Shown: positions 26,450 to 35,326, counted from the stretch's first letter. The stretch is DNA of 64,000 nt from Tunturiibacter gelidiferens (GCF_013410115.1 NZ_JACCCV010000002.1:1798001-1862000), one strand, 5' to 3'. Notes: generated by a model from the sequence alone, not told the origin. Numbers and translations are program-made.

Positions 26450-27022
26450 ATGTTGCTTCGATTTGTTGACGATATCGCTACGTCTCGTCTATCGCTCATT
26501 TCCATTACGCCCGAGATGCTGAGGGCGGAACAGGCCGGTGAAGGCCGTCTTGGCGAACTTATTCGATGTGTTGTCCCGACGAACTGGCCCCATGAGAACT
26601 GGGAGCCGCATGTCTACGATTTCATGCTGACTCAGCTTAAGGAGCATCCGGATCAGCTTGGCTGGCAGCGGTATGTCGGCCTGGTTTGTCCGGATGGGTT
26701 TCGCACTTTGATCGGTTCGCTGGGCGCGTTTACCAAGGCGGATCGTCCGTCGGAGTGTGAGATTGGATATGGAATGCTGCCGCAGTTTGAAGGCCGAGGG
26801 TTTGCCACCGAGGGGGCCAGGGCTCTGATTGAGTATCTGAGAGAAGACGAGCGGATTGAGAGTGTGATCGCACACACGTTTCCTTCGATACCGGCTTCGA
26901 TCCGGGTGATGGAGAAGTGTGGGATGGTCTTTGATGGAGATGGAGAAGAGGCGGGAACGGTGCGTTATCGGCTGCCTCTTCGGCCGTTGCTGCGAGCGGA
27001 ACAGCAGATCCCTGCGGGATGA
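26450..27022 (+). CDS. GNAT family N-acetyltransferase
   Basis: 190 residues from the ATG at 26450, which has AGGAG upstream; an in-frame start 33 codons earlier lacks one. The acetyl-CoA loop is GYGMLPQFEGRGFATEGARA, followed by PSIPASIRVMEKCGMVFDGD, the usual 'N..S..v..k.GF' equivalent. The last residues QQIPAG and the stop codon are supplied by an interspersed repeat that begins at about 27005, so the natural C terminus may have been replaced. The acceptor is unknown. Confidence 0.85.
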   Translation: MLLRFVDDIATSRLSLISITPEMLRAEQAGEGRLGELIRCVVPTNWPHENWEPHVYDFMLTQLKEHPDQLGWQRYVGLVCPDGFRTLIGSLGAFTKADRPSECEIGYGMLPQFEGRGFATEGARALIEYLREDERIESVIAHTFPSIPASIRVMEKCGMVFDGDGEEAGTVRYRLPLRPLLRAEQQIPAG

Positions 27023-27225
27023 CAACAAAAGGACAGGCAACGGCAACGGCTGCGACGATGGCAACGGCAAGGGCTGCGACGACGGCAACGACAGCGGCAA
27101 CCGCAACCGCAGATCCCCTTCGGGGATGACAACAAAAGAACAGGCAACAACAAGGCAAAGACGAAATACGGGGATCCTTCGACTGCGTGGCTCACAAACC
27201 GTGAGCCACTTCGCTCAGGATGACG
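27005..27225. repeat. repeat cluster: hexamer-like array between palindromic repeats, plus subtype A copy
   Basis: GCAGATCCCTGCGGGATGAC at 27005 and GCAGATCCCCTTCGGGGATG at 27109 are related hairpins, each followed by ACAACAAAAGRACAGGCAAC. Between them is a degenerate GGCAACGGCTGCGACGATG array. A subtype A palindrome fills 27170-27225, with inner stem GTGGCTCAC/GTGAGCCAC. The order of parts mirrors the locus at 24.6-24.9 kb. Confidence 0.88.
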
Positions 27226-27264
27226 TGGATAGGTTGGATAACTCGCTCGGGGTGCGACCTTGAG

Positions 27265-28302
27265 TTAGTCGTCTTTGCCTTGGGCGTCGGCGAGGGCGTA
27301 GTAGCCTTTTCGGGCCTGGATCTTCTGGCCGGGTTGGCAGGTGATGTTGAGGGTGCGGAAGGTACCGTCGATTTTGGCGTTGGTTGGAGTGAAGCTGGCG
27401 AGGTACTGGGTGCGGAGTTCGTCCTGGATCTGGTCGAAGGCTTCCTGAAGCTTCTTGCCGTTGTTGCCTACGTTGATGACGCGCCCGCCGGTGTCGGTGG
27501 CCAGCTTCTGCATGTCGCGTTCGCCGGTGTCGGCGAGGTTGATGCCGAAGCCTCCGCCGTAGAAGCCTCGGTCGGAGAGGAGGATGACGTAGACGATGGC
27601 GTTGGCCTTTTGGGCGGCTTCGGTGGCAGTCTTGAGGGTTTCCTGGGAGCCCTGGTCGCCTCCGTCGGTGAGCAGGACGAGGATCTTGCGGCCGGCCTCC
27701 TGACGGAGCTTGTCGTGGGCGGCGAGGTAGACGGCGTCGAAGAGGAGGGTGCCGCGGGCGGTGCCGTTGCCGGTGACCGAGCCGGTGCCTGCACCGGTGT
27801 TGATCTCGGCTGAGTCGATGGAGCGTTTGATCTCGCGGGGGCTGTTGGTGTAGTCGGCGAGGAGGTTGACGTTAATGTCGAAGGAGATGAGGAAGGCTTC
27901 GTCTTTGGGGGTGAGGACGTCTTTGAGGAACTCGGCGCCGGACTGCTGCTCGAGGGGGAGGACGTTGCGCTGGCTGCCGCTGGTGTCGAGGAGGATGCCG
28001 ATGGTGAGGGGGAGATTTTTTTCCTGGGTGAAGTTCTTGGTTTTTTGCGGAGCTTTGTCTTCGAGGATGCTGCAGTCGTCTTTGTGGAGGTTGGTGATGA
28101 AGCCGCTCTTGTCGCGGACGGAGAAGTAGACGTTGACGAGGTTGACCTGGACCTTGAGGGTCTGGGTGTCGCCGATGTCGACGGGCTGGGCGGCGGCGTC
28201 GCTGGCGGGGGGTGGGCCGCCGGGGGAGGGTGCCTCCTGCGCGTGGAGGGCGGGGGTGAGACTGAGAGCGAGGGCGACGGCGGCGAGGCAGGGGGAGCGC
28301 AT
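27265..28302 (-). CDS. secreted VWA-domain protein (acidobacterial VWFA-related family)
   Basis: 345 residues; signal peptide MRSPCLAAVALALSLTPALH followed by a Pro/Ala linker. The N-terminal beta domain carries LVNVYFSVRDKSGFITNLHK and the VWA domain begins LTIGILLDTSGSQRNVLPLE with an intact DxSxS metal site. LVLLTDGGDQGS is the later metal-binding loop. The C-terminal FRTLNITCQPGQKIQARKGY is the family's closing signature. Expected outside the cytoplasm, binding protein through a metal ion. Divergent from a second member of the same family. Confidence 0.88.
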   Translation of the reverse strand: MRSPCLAAVALALSLTPALHAQEAPSPGGPPPASDAAAQPVDIGDTQTLKVQVNLVNVYFSVRDKSGFITNLHKDDCSILEDKAPQKTKNFTQEKNLPLTIGILLDTSGSQRNVLPLEQQSGAEFLKDVLTPKDEAFLISFDINVNLLADYTNSPREIKRSIDSAEINTGAGTGSVTGNGTARGTLLFDAVYLAAHDKLRQEAGRKILVLLTDGGDQGSQETLKTATEAAQKANAIVYVILLSDRGFYGGGFGINLADTGERDMQKLATDTGGRVINVGNNGKKLQEAFDQIQDELRTQYLASFTPTNAKIDGTFRTLNITCQPGQKIQARKGYYALADAQGKDD

Positions 28303-28723
28303 ACCTTATTAGACGACGAAGTTGGGGGTGAGTCTTAGGAAAATGTGCGGCTTGACGCAGATGGGCGCGGAGGCACTGATTTACTGATTTTTGGACAGGC
28401 AACGGCTAAGAACGAGCAACTACAAGAGCAAATGCGGGGGTCTCTCCACTGCGTGGTTCACGATGAGACTGTGAACCACTTCGGTCGAGATGACGCTTCT
28501 TTCAGGGTGGTGGTGGATGGGCTGCGTGGTGGTGGATGGACTGTGTCGTTGTGGGGAATTAGGAGCGGAGAAGGCGTTGGGGCGTAACTTTGTGAGGCCG
28601 CTGGGCGTCCAAGGGCATGGCGGGGCGGCTGGATTCCTGCGGGATGGGGATGGCGGCGGGGATGTTGCGCTGATAGTCTTGTAGTTCGTGAAGCTTTGGG
28701 TTGTGAAGGCCCGGCTGGAGAGT
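28303..28723. other. 421-base region between divergent VWA genes with repeat remnants
   Basis: Holds GGACAGGCAACGGC at about 28395, a degenerate trace of the hexamer arrays, and a subtype B palindrome at 28438-28495. The remainder should contain the two promoters. No gene with a ribosome binding site is seen. Confidence 0.6.
28438..28495. repeat. short palindromic repeat, subtype B
   Basis: Begins GGGTCTCTCCACTGCG, has an inner stem GTGGTTCAC/GTGAACCAC and ends CTTCGGTCGAGATGACG. It is the inverted counterpart of the copy at 21380-21434. Confidence 0.85.
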
Positions 28724-30088
28724 ATGGGGGATTTTCGCGTGGTTAGGAACAGTATATTGGCAGGGGCTTTGGCGTGCATGATGGCTGGACAGCCGGCACT
28801 GACGCAGGCGCAGCAGGATGCACCACAGCAGCAGCCGATCCCCGATGGGCCAAAACCACAGACGATTCCTGATGCTCCGAATCCGCAGGCTCTGCCGGTT
28901 GGGCCGGTGACGCCGGGGGCGGGAACTACGCCGGAGTCGGCTGGAGACAACTCGGCTCCTGCTCAGGATGGCGGAGTGCCGAGCAGGCTGCCGGAGAGCG
29001 CGGCGCAGAAGCAGGATGAAGGGCCGCCGCCTGAGATTCCTACGGGTGGGCAGGGGCCTGAGGCGTTTACGCTGCGGGTGCAGACGAACTTTGTAGAAGT
29101 GCCGTTTACGGTGAAGGACAATAAGCAGCGGCTGGTGCCGGGACTGACGTGGCGGGATGTGCGCGTGTATGAGAATAACCTGCGGCAGAAGCTGGATCTG
29201 TTTACGGTCGATCCGTTTCCGTTGTCGGTGGCGCTGGTGATCGACCAGAGCATGACGTACGACAACATGGCGAAGGTGAACAATTCGCTGGCTGCGTTGC
29301 AGGGCGCGTTTACGCCGTATGACGAGGTCTCGGTGTTTACGTATAACAACGGGCCGAAGATGCAGACGGACTTTACCGGGGCGCAGAGTGCGCGTTTGCA
29401 GGCGGTACTGGAGCGGTCGAAGGTGACGGGGCGTGAGCCGATCTACTACGATACCGCGGGGCCGCTGGGGCAGAACATTAATATCAACGGTGGGCAGGAT
29501 AGCCACACTGACCCGAACACGAATGCTACGCATGGAACGAGCATCCTGGGGATTCAGAATGTTCCGCGGGATGTGCATACGCTGAACGACGCGATTCTGG
29601 CGGCGGCGACGGCGTTGTCGAAGACCAAGACTGGTCGGCGGCGGATTATCTATGTGATCAGCGACGGGCGCGAGTATGGAAGCACGGCGAAGTTTTCGCA
29701 GGTGGTGAAGTATCTGAACACGAACAAGATTGCGGTGTATGGGACGCTGGTGGGGGATTCGTCGCTGCCGGTGATTGGGTTCCTGGACCGGATTCACCTG
29801 CCGCTGCAGATGCGGGATAACATTCTGCCGGCGTATGCGAATGCTACGGGCGGGAACTTCGATGGTGAGTTCCGGCAGAAGGGCATCGAGACGAGCTTTG
29901 CGAAGATTGCGGAAGAGGTGCGGACGCAATATACGGTCGGCTACTACACGCATGAGCCGTTTATCGATGGGAAGTACCGGACACTTGAGGTGAAGGTGTT
30001 GAGGCCGAATCTGACGGTGATTGCGAAGAAGGGCTACTACCCAACGGCGGGCGACACGCGGCCGGCGGGGATTGTGTCGGTCAAGTAA
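28724..30088 (+). CDS. secreted VWA-domain protein, second member, with variant metal site
   Basis: 454 residues from the ATG at 28724 (an in-frame ATG lies 12 codons upstream). A signal region (ILAGALACMMAGQPALTQAQ) is followed by about 90 residues rich in Pro, Gln and Gly. The N-terminal beta domain is LRVQTNFVEVPFTVKDNKQR. The VWA start reads VALVIDQSMTYDNMAKVN, so the metal motif is D-x-S-x-T in place of DxSxS. IIYVISDGREYGS is the second loop, and VIAKKGYYPTAG gives the family's C-terminal signature. Probably extracellular and paired with the divergent VWA gene. Confidence 0.87.
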   Translation: MGDFRVVRNSILAGALACMMAGQPALTQAQQDAPQQQPIPDGPKPQTIPDAPNPQALPVGPVTPGAGTTPESAGDNSAPAQDGGVPSRLPESAAQKQDEGPPPEIPTGGQGPEAFTLRVQTNFVEVPFTVKDNKQRLVPGLTWRDVRVYENNLRQKLDLFTVDPFPLSVALVIDQSMTYDNMAKVNNSLAALQGAFTPYDEVSVFTYNNGPKMQTDFTGAQSARLQAVLERSKVTGREPIYYDTAGPLGQNININGGQDSHTDPNTNATHGTSILGIQNVPRDVHTLNDAILAAATALSKTKTGRRRIIYVISDGREYGSTAKFSQVVKYLNTNKIAVYGTLVGDSSLPVIGFLDRIHLPLQMRDNILPAYANATGGNFDGEFRQKGIETSFAKIAEEVRTQYTVGYYTHEPFIDGKYRTLEVKVLRPNLTVIAKKGYYPTAGDTRPAGIVSVK

Positions 30089-30113
30089 GAGCGCGTGGCC
30101 TGATCGGAATTTG

Positions 30114-31001
30114 ATGGAGATGCTGGTGCATGGAAATGCGCTGCTGGCGTTGGCTGCCGCAGTGCTGTGGGGTGGTGGGGATTTTTCGGGTGGCATGGGC
30201 GTGAAACATGCCGGCGGCTCGATGGGCGCCGCGCTGCGAGTGATCCTGTTGAGCCATGCCATGAGCTTCAGTGTGCTGCTGACCGTGGCACTTCTGCGGG
30301 GAGATCAGTTTCCGCATGGTGCGCCGCTAGTTTGGGGACTTGCGGCGGGAGTTGCAGGTGGCACGTCGCTGACGGCCTTTTACATCGCACTGTCGCGCGG
30401 GGCGATGGGGGCTTCGGCGGCGCTGAGTGGGTTGCTCGCAGCGGCGATACCCGCAGCTGTGTCAGCGGCGATGGAGGGGTCGCCGGGATTGCTGCACATA
30501 TCGGGATTTCTAGTGGCGGGAATGGCGATCTGGCTGATCGCGGCGGGGGATAATGCCGAGGCTGAGCCTGCAGATACCGGAACTTTCTGGCTGGCAATCG
30601 CCGGCGGTGTCGGCTTTGGAGTTTATTTCGTTGCTTTGAAACTAGCTGGAACGACTGGCGTGATCTGGCCGCTCGCGACGGCGAGGATGGGGAGCCTTTC
30701 GGTTTGTATGCTGATGTTGCTGGCAAGGTCTGTCACAAGCAAGAGGGGTGGGGCGAAGGTGGTGGTGACCGGAAGGGTGATGCTGTGGGCGCTCTCAACT
30801 GCGCTGCTGGATACTTCGGGGAATCTGCTGTTTCTGGCTGCGACGAGGGCCGGAAGATTGGATGTGGCGGCGGTGCTGGCTTCGCTATACCCGGCCTCGA
30901 CGATTCTGCTGGCAGCGTGGATGCTGCGGGAGCGGCCTACTCGGAGGCAAGGGCTGGGGATGGCCGTGGCGGCGGCGGCGGTGGTGATGGTTACGCTCTA
31001 G
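30114..31001 (+). CDS. EamA/DMT superfamily transporter
   Basis: 295-residue inner-membrane permease with two EamA halves, about ten helices. The first half begins ALLALAAAVLWGGGDFSGG and the second around FWLAIAGGVGFGVYFVALKL. The end AVLASLYPASTILLAAWMLR is the typical DMT closing motif (SLyPa.t.lla). Likely exports a metabolite; the substrate is unknown. The start at 30114 or 30120 is uncertain. Starts 26 bases after the VWA gene, so cotranscription is possible. Confidence 0.87.
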   Translation: MEMLVHGNALLALAAAVLWGGGDFSGGMGVKHAGGSMGAALRVILLSHAMSFSVLLTVALLRGDQFPHGAPLVWGLAAGVAGGTSLTAFYIALSRGAMGASAALSGLLAAAIPAAVSAAMEGSPGLLHISGFLVAGMAIWLIAAGDNAEAEPADTGTFWLAIAGGVGFGVYFVALKLAGTTGVIWPLATARMGSLSVCMLMLLARSVTSKRGGAKVVVTGRVMLWALSTALLDTSGNLLFLAATRAGRLDVAAVLASLYPASTILLAAWMLRERPTRRQGLGMAVAAAAVVMVTL

Positions 31002-31390
31002 TGGTGGAGTTGTAGAGGAGAACAAACAACGGCAATGTTTTTGTCGCTTCGCCCTTTGGGCTTCGCTCCAGCCTTCGGCAGAGAGGAAGCCGCTCTACGG
31101 CGGGTTTTTGACGCAGGGCTGAAGCCCTGCTCTATCACAAGGCAAGGGCAACAGCGACGGCAGGAACAACGGCAAGTGCAATGGCGACGACAAGTGCAAC
31201 GGCCACGGCAAGAACAACGGCCGCGGCAAGAACAACGGCAAGTGCAACGGCCACGGCAAGTGCAACGGCAGCGACGACAGCAACAGCAGATCCCCTGCGG
31301 GGATGACAACCAAAAGAACAGGCAACAGCAACGGCAAGAGCAGCTGCGAGAACAACGACAACAGCTGCTGGTGAGAGCGCGGTATAGCGG
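31002..31390. repeat. repeat-filled intergenic region with degenerate GGCAAC array
   Basis: 389 bases with no gene. 31113-31130 is a perfect palindrome GCAGGGCTGAAGCCCTGC. From about 31140 to 31285 the + strand is a degenerate array of GGCAAC, GGCAAGTGCAAC and GGCAAGAACAAC units. GCAGATCCCCTGCGGGGATG follows at about 31287, then ACAACCAAAAGAACAGGCAAC and a short second array to about 31370. This is the third copy of the hairpin-array layout. Confidence 0.85.
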
Positions 31391-32197
31391 CTAGAGCTTA
31401 ATGGCTGAGGCGTCTACCGTGGGGTTTGGGAATTTGAGTTTCAGGCTTTGCATGGCGTCGACGAGGATGGTGGAGATGGCGATGTTGCGGTACCACTTGT
31501 GGTCGGCAGGGATGACGAACCAGGGGGCATGTTTGGGGCTGGTGGTGGAGAGGATGCGGTCGTAGGCGTCGATGTATTGAGGCCAGAACTTGCGCTCGTG
31601 GAGGTCGGCCTCGGAGAGCTTCCAGTGTTTTTGTTTGTCGTCGATGCGGGACTGGAGGCGGCGGGTCTGCTCGTCATGCGAGATGTGCAGATAGAACTTT
31701 AAGATGAGGACGTCGTTATCGAAGAGCATGCTCTCAAACTCGTTGATGTCGTCGAGGCGGCGACGCATAACCTTGTCAGTGATGATCTTGTGGACGCGGG
31801 GGGAGAGGACGTCTTCGTAGTGAGAGCGATTGAAGATGTTGATCATGCCGCGGGGTGGGACCTGGGCGTGGGCTCGCCAGAGGAAATCGTGGCGGGATTC
31901 GAGCGGGGTGGGGACTTTGAAGGAGGCGACGTCGCAGCCCTGGGGGTTGATGCCAGAGAAGATGTGGCTGATGGTGCCGTCTTTGCCGGCGGTGTCCATG
32001 CCCTGGAGGACGATGAGCAGGGCCTTGTTCTGGCTGGCGTAGAAGACATCCTGCAGGTCTGCGAGCTGGGTGCGGTGCTTGACCAGGACGGCTGCGGCGG
32101 CTTCTTCGGATTTGTAGTTGCCGGTACCTGAGGTTGACTTTTTTGCGAGCCGGACGTGCGCGTTCGGCTTGATGAGATAGGGGGATTTGATCTTCAT
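31391..32197 (-). CDS. PPK2-family polyphosphate kinase
   Basis: 268-residue enzyme that transfers phosphate between polyphosphate and nucleotides in the cytosol. Walker A LLIVLQGMDTAGKDGTISHI is near residues 60-79, with lid and Walker B features in IFNRSHYEDVLSPRVHK near 117-133 and late ILKFYLHISHDEQTRRLQSR. The 268-residue single-domain form matches the polyphosphate:nucleotide phosphotransferase class. The ATG at 32197 is chosen because the open frame further upstream runs into the palindromic element. The palindromic element begins 18 bases upstream, so its promoter must lie inside or beyond it. Confidence 0.9.
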   Translation of the reverse strand: MKIKSPYLIKPNAHVRLAKKSTSGTGNYKSEEAAAAVLVKHRTQLADLQDVFYASQNKALLIVLQGMDTAGKDGTISHIFSGINPQGCDVASFKVPTPLESRHDFLWRAHAQVPPRGMINIFNRSHYEDVLSPRVHKIITDKVMRRRLDDINEFESMLFDNDVLILKFYLHISHDEQTRRLQSRIDDKQKHWKLSEADLHERKFWPQYIDAYDRILSTTSPKHAPWFVIPADHKWYRNIAISTILVDAMQSLKLKFPNPTVDASAIKL

Positions 32198-32215
32198 GCG
32201 AGTGAGCCTCGTTTT

Positions 32216-32406
32216 GTCCTGCCGGACGGGCCCGCTGCGCGGGGCGGTCACTTCGTGACGTGTTTACCGGTCCTGGTGGTTAGGATGCATTGGGCCTCCC
32301 GTTGGTCGGCACGGAATCCAGCTTGCGACCAACGGGAGCACCACGCGAAGCGGTATACAAGTCACGAAGTGACCGCCCCGCGCGCAGCGGGCCCGTCCGG
32401 CAGGAC
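32216..32406. repeat. 191-bp nested palindromic element, complete copy 1 (MITE-like)
   Basis: The left arm 32216-32259 and the right arm 32361-32406 are near-perfect inverted repeats (44 of 46 positions), starting GTCCTGCCGGACGGGCCCGC. The inner arms CTCCCGTTGGTCG (32296-32308) and CGACCAACGGGAG (32326-32338) are perfect. The parts between also pair partly, so the whole unit can fold as one hairpin. No open frame or target duplication is visible. Confidence 0.9.
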
Positions 32407-32457
32407 ACAGTGATCGGCATCTATCAAGAGGGGTTGGATCGCGGGGAGGAAGTCGAA

Positions 32458-32670
32458 TTACTTGACGGACTCTTCGGGTTTGGGGGTGACGCCGTGAGTG
32501 GTCTCGGTCGGCTTGTTGACCTCGTCGGTGACACCCTTCATCCCGTCCTTGAAGCCGCGGAGGCCTTCGCCCAGGCCTTTGCCGAGCTCAGGCAGTTTTT
32601 TGCCGCCGAAGAGGACAAGGACGACTACGGCGATGACGATGAGATGTGTTGGTGTAAATAGTTCGCCCAT
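32458..32670 (-). CDS. tatA: Sec-independent translocase subunit TatA/TatE
   Basis: 70-residue pore-forming subunit of the twin-arginine translocase. One N-terminal helix ([16 protein letters not shown]) is followed by the FGG hinge and the amphipathic helix [20 protein letters not shown], then a polar tail. Length is normal. No tatB or tatC lies beside it. The ATG at 32670 lies directly before the conserved N terminus; the frame is open further upstream but without family similarity. Confidence 0.92.
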   Translation of the reverse strand: MGELFTPTHLIVIAVVVLVLFGGKKLPELGKGLGEGLRGFKDGMKGVTDEVNKPTETTHGVTPKPEESVK

Positions 32671-32817
32671 ACTGTTTCTCCCTGCAGCCTGGCGCGTGCG
32701 CCGACTGCCACCCACTATTGTCGCACAGGTGCGCGCTGTCGATAGATACGCGGCAAGGGACAAAGCAGATGTTGGCTGAACGTTATATCTTGGTAACTGA
32801 AGGAAATGCAGTAGCAG

Positions 32818-33630
32818 ATGCTGGAAGAGACGCGGAGACGGATGTTGCGATTGAAGACGATTGGTGCATGGAAGTTGACCGGGGCGCGGAGAACGGGACA
32901 ACGCGCATTCTTTGGAGTGTTGGCAACGGGTTTACTGATGACGGGCGCGACATGGAGCCGGGCGCAGGCTACTTCGTCCTCGGCCACGCCGCAAGCGACG
33001 CAGAACACGGTACCGATCTCAAATACGAAGATCGCCCTGGCGGCGCCGGTGACCTACGACAATAAGTATGAGTTCTATGTCGGAATAAACTTCATGAACT
33101 TCCAGGCCGGTCAGTCGCTGCCGCAGCGGATGAATATGGGTGGAGGCGAGTTTCTGGCGACCTACTGGCTGCCAGGGGATCACTGGTTCACCAACCACGT
33201 TGGAGTCGGCGCAGAATACCGGGGCGAGGCGGGAACGACGCCGGTCTTTGGCCAGGCGCAGGGGCTGCCGTACAACCTGAGCCGCCCGCTGGTTTACATG
33301 AATATGGGTCTGCTGGGTGCGCAGTATCGTGGACCGAAGAATCAGTATGTCGCGATCAACTATCACGCTTATGGCGGCGTGGCGCATGGGACCTTTGACG
33401 ATGACCTGAGGCCAGGGCAGCCGGGGCAGCCGACGTTTTCGCAGATTACCGGACTCTATACGAACCGGACCAAGCCGATCGCGGCGCTCGGCGGAAGCAT
33501 CGATATCAACCGCTCGAAGAACTGGGCGATTCGGCTTTCGCCGGATTTGATTCTGGAGCACTTCGGGACTGAGACGCGGGAGTTCTTTGCGATCTCTGGT
33601 GGTGTGGTTTATCGGATGGGGAAACGGTAG
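32818..33630 (+). CDS. outer-membrane beta-barrel protein (acyloxyacyl hydrolase/OmpA-like fold)
   Basis: 270 residues with an N-terminal basic region and a signal-like core ([20 protein letters not shown]). The mature part has alternating strands such as [57 protein letters not shown] and the closing [15 protein letters not shown]. About eight strands are expected. No catalytic motif was found. The start may be 32818 or the ATG at 32842. It is followed by a strong terminator. Confidence 0.75.
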   Translation: MLEETRRRMLRLKTIGAWKLTGARRTGQRAFFGVLATGLLMTGATWSRAQATSSSATPQATQNTVPISNTKIALAAPVTYDNKYEFYVGINFMNFQAGQSLPQRMNMGGGEFLATYWLPGDHWFTNHVGVGAEYRGEAGTTPVFGQAQGLPYNLSRPLVYMNMGLLGAQYRGPKNQYVAINYHAYGGVAHGTFDDDLRPGQPGQPTFSQITGLYTNRTKPIAALGGSIDINRSKNWAIRLSPDLILEHFGTETREFFAISGGVVYRMGKR

Positions 33631-33659
33631 AGGATATCGAAGCTCGAACGAGAGAGTAG

Positions 33660-33687
33660 GGCCGCCTGACTGGCGGCTCTTTTTTTT
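33660..33687 (+). terminator. intrinsic terminator
   Basis: GCCGCC (33661-33666) and GGCGGC (33672-33677) form the stem with a short loop, followed by TCTTTTTTTT. Thirty bases after the barrel gene stop. Confidence 0.85.
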
Positions 33688-33706
33688 GGCCGTAATTAAA
33701 AGACCA

Positions 33707-33803
33707 GTCCTGCCGGACGGGCCCACTGCGCGTGGCGCGGTCACTTCGTGACTTGTATACCTTGTCGCGGTGGATGGAATGCCTGGTCCCTCCCGTTGGT
33801 CGG
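33707..33803. repeat. left half of the nested palindromic element (truncated copy)
   Basis: Has the outer left arm (GTCCTGCCGGACGGGCCCAC and GCGGTCACTTCGTGAC) and the inner CTCCCGTTGGTCGG, then stops next to the end of glgC. The right half is missing. Confidence 0.85.
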
Positions 33804-33818
33804 GAGAGATGGCCCTCT

Positions 33819-35105
33819 TTATTCCTGGCCTACATTTACGGGTTTGCCGGGCGTGTCGCGGTTGAGGAACTCGGGGGAGACGGGGTTTTCGTAGACAGAG
33901 TAGTCGCGCGTGACGACGGTGAGGCCGCTCTGGGAGACGAAGTAGTTCTTCTTGTCTTCATTGGGGTCGTAGCCGATGACGGTGCCGTCGGGGATGTGGA
34001 CGTCGCGGTCGATGATGGCGTGGCGGATGCGGCAGTGGCGGCCGATGTTGACGTGAGAGAAGACGATGCTGGAGTCGACGTCGGCGTAGGAGTTGACGCG
34101 GACGTCCTGCGAGACGACTGAGTTGCGCACGACTGCTCCGGAGACGATGGTGCCTGCGGCAACGATGGAGTTGATGGCCATGCCGGTGCGGCCGGGTTCG
34201 CCGAAGACGAACTTGGCGGGCGGGTACTGATAGGGCCGGGTGCGCATGGGCCAGGATTTGTCGTAGAGGTTGAAGGTAGGGGTGACGCCGGCGACGTCCA
34301 TGTTGGCCTCGTAGTAGGCCTCGAGGGTACCGACGTCGCGCCAGTAGAGAGCCTTCTGCTTGTTCTCGTCGACGAAGTTGTAGGCGCGCATTTTGACGCG
34401 GCCGAGGATGTTGGGCAGGATGTTGTGGCCGAAGTCATGCTTGGAGTCTGGGTCTTCGGCGTCCTTGATGAGCTCGGGGATAAGCACGTCGGTGTTGAAG
34501 ATATAGATGCCCATGGAGGCGTCGACCATGTCGGGGTTGAAGGGCGAGCGGAGCTTGGTCTCCTTTGGCTTCTCCTCGAAGCCGGTGACCTCGCCGTTGC
34601 GGGCGACTTCGACGACGCCGAAGGAAGAGACCTCTTCCGGCTTGATGGGCAGGGTCGCGATGGTGACGTCGGCTCCTGAGTCGGCGTGTTGCTGCATCAT
34701 GAGGGCGTAGTTCATCTTGTAGATGTGGTCGCCGGAGAGGATGAGGACGTATTTGGGCTCTTCGGAGCCGATGGAGTAGATGTTCTGGTAGACGGCGTCG
34801 GCGGTGCCCTGGTACCAGGACTTGGAGACGCGCTGCATGGGGGGCAGGATCTCGATGAACTCGCCGAGTTCGTTAGCTACGACAGTGCCCCAGCCCTCGC
34901 GGATATGCCGGTTTAGGGAGAGGGCCTTGTACTGGGTGAGGATGTAGACGTGGCGGAGGTCGGAGTTGATGCAATTGGAGAGGGTGATGTCGATGATGCG
35001 GTACTGGCCGGCGAAGGGGACGGCGGGCTTTGCGCGATCGCGGGTGAGGGGGAAGAGCCGTTCGCCAGCACCACCAGCGAGTAGAACACCAAGGGTATCT
35101 CTCAT
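33819..35105 (-). CDS. glgC: glucose-1-phosphate adenylyltransferase
   Basis: 428-residue enzyme making ADP-glucose, the committed step of glycogen synthesis. The nucleotidyl-transfer loop LAGGAGERLFPLTRDRAKPA is near residue 9, followed by VPFAGQYRIIDITLSNCINS. ILSGDHIYKMNYALM is the metal-binding Asp region. The C-terminal left-handed beta helix starts about residue 300 (GTIVSGAVVRNSVVSQDVRV, RIRHAIIDRDVHIPDGTVIG). Length is normal. No other glg gene is adjacent. The end abuts a truncated palindromic element. Confidence 0.95.
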   Translation of the reverse strand: MRDTLGVLLAGGAGERLFPLTRDRAKPAVPFAGQYRIIDITLSNCINSDLRHVYILTQYKALSLNRHIREGWGTVVANELGEFIEILPPMQRVSKSWYQGTADAVYQNIYSIGSEEPKYVLILSGDHIYKMNYALMMQQHADSGADVTIATLPIKPEEVSSFGVVEVARNGEVTGFEEKPKETKLRSPFNPDMVDASMGIYIFNTDVLIPELIKDAEDPDSKHDFGHNILPNILGRVKMRAYNFVDENKQKALYWRDVGTLEAYYEANMDVAGVTPTFNLYDKSWPMRTRPYQYPPAKFVFGEPGRTGMAINSIVAAGTIVSGAVVRNSVVSQDVRVNSYADVDSSIVFSHVNIGRHCRIRHAIIDRDVHIPDGTVIGYDPNEDKKNYFVSQSGLTVVTRDYSVYENPVSPEFLNRDTPGKPVNVGQE

Positions 35106-35326
35106 AATCTTCCGGACTCCGACTTCTGCGTTAGGCGGCTGAGCATCGTAGCACGTCAGTCAGATGCACAAAGCGACCCACGTGTTACAGGGAAACGCGA
35201 GTCTACCATGGAGAGATTGACTTTGGAATGTGGGGGGCGCAGCAGAGGCGAGGAAGCCCGACTTATGCGAGCCTGGACCTCGTCGCATGAGGGACTGCGT
35301 GGACTTCAGTGGTCAGACTTCAGTGC
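35106..35326. other. intergenic region, no gene seen
   Basis: 221 bases before glgC that should hold its promoter. The tract around 35221-35330 contains direct repeats of TGGACT/CAGTGGTCAGACTTCAGTG. No conserved motif is recognised. Confidence 0.4.

Noticed and set aside
28559..30262. 567-codon minus-strand frame opposite the second VWA gene
   Set aside because: Arg/His/Pro-rich translation typical of antisense reading of a GC-rich gene.
32216..32406. Insertion sequence
   Set aside because: No transposase or any coding capacity in the element; at most a non-autonomous repeat.
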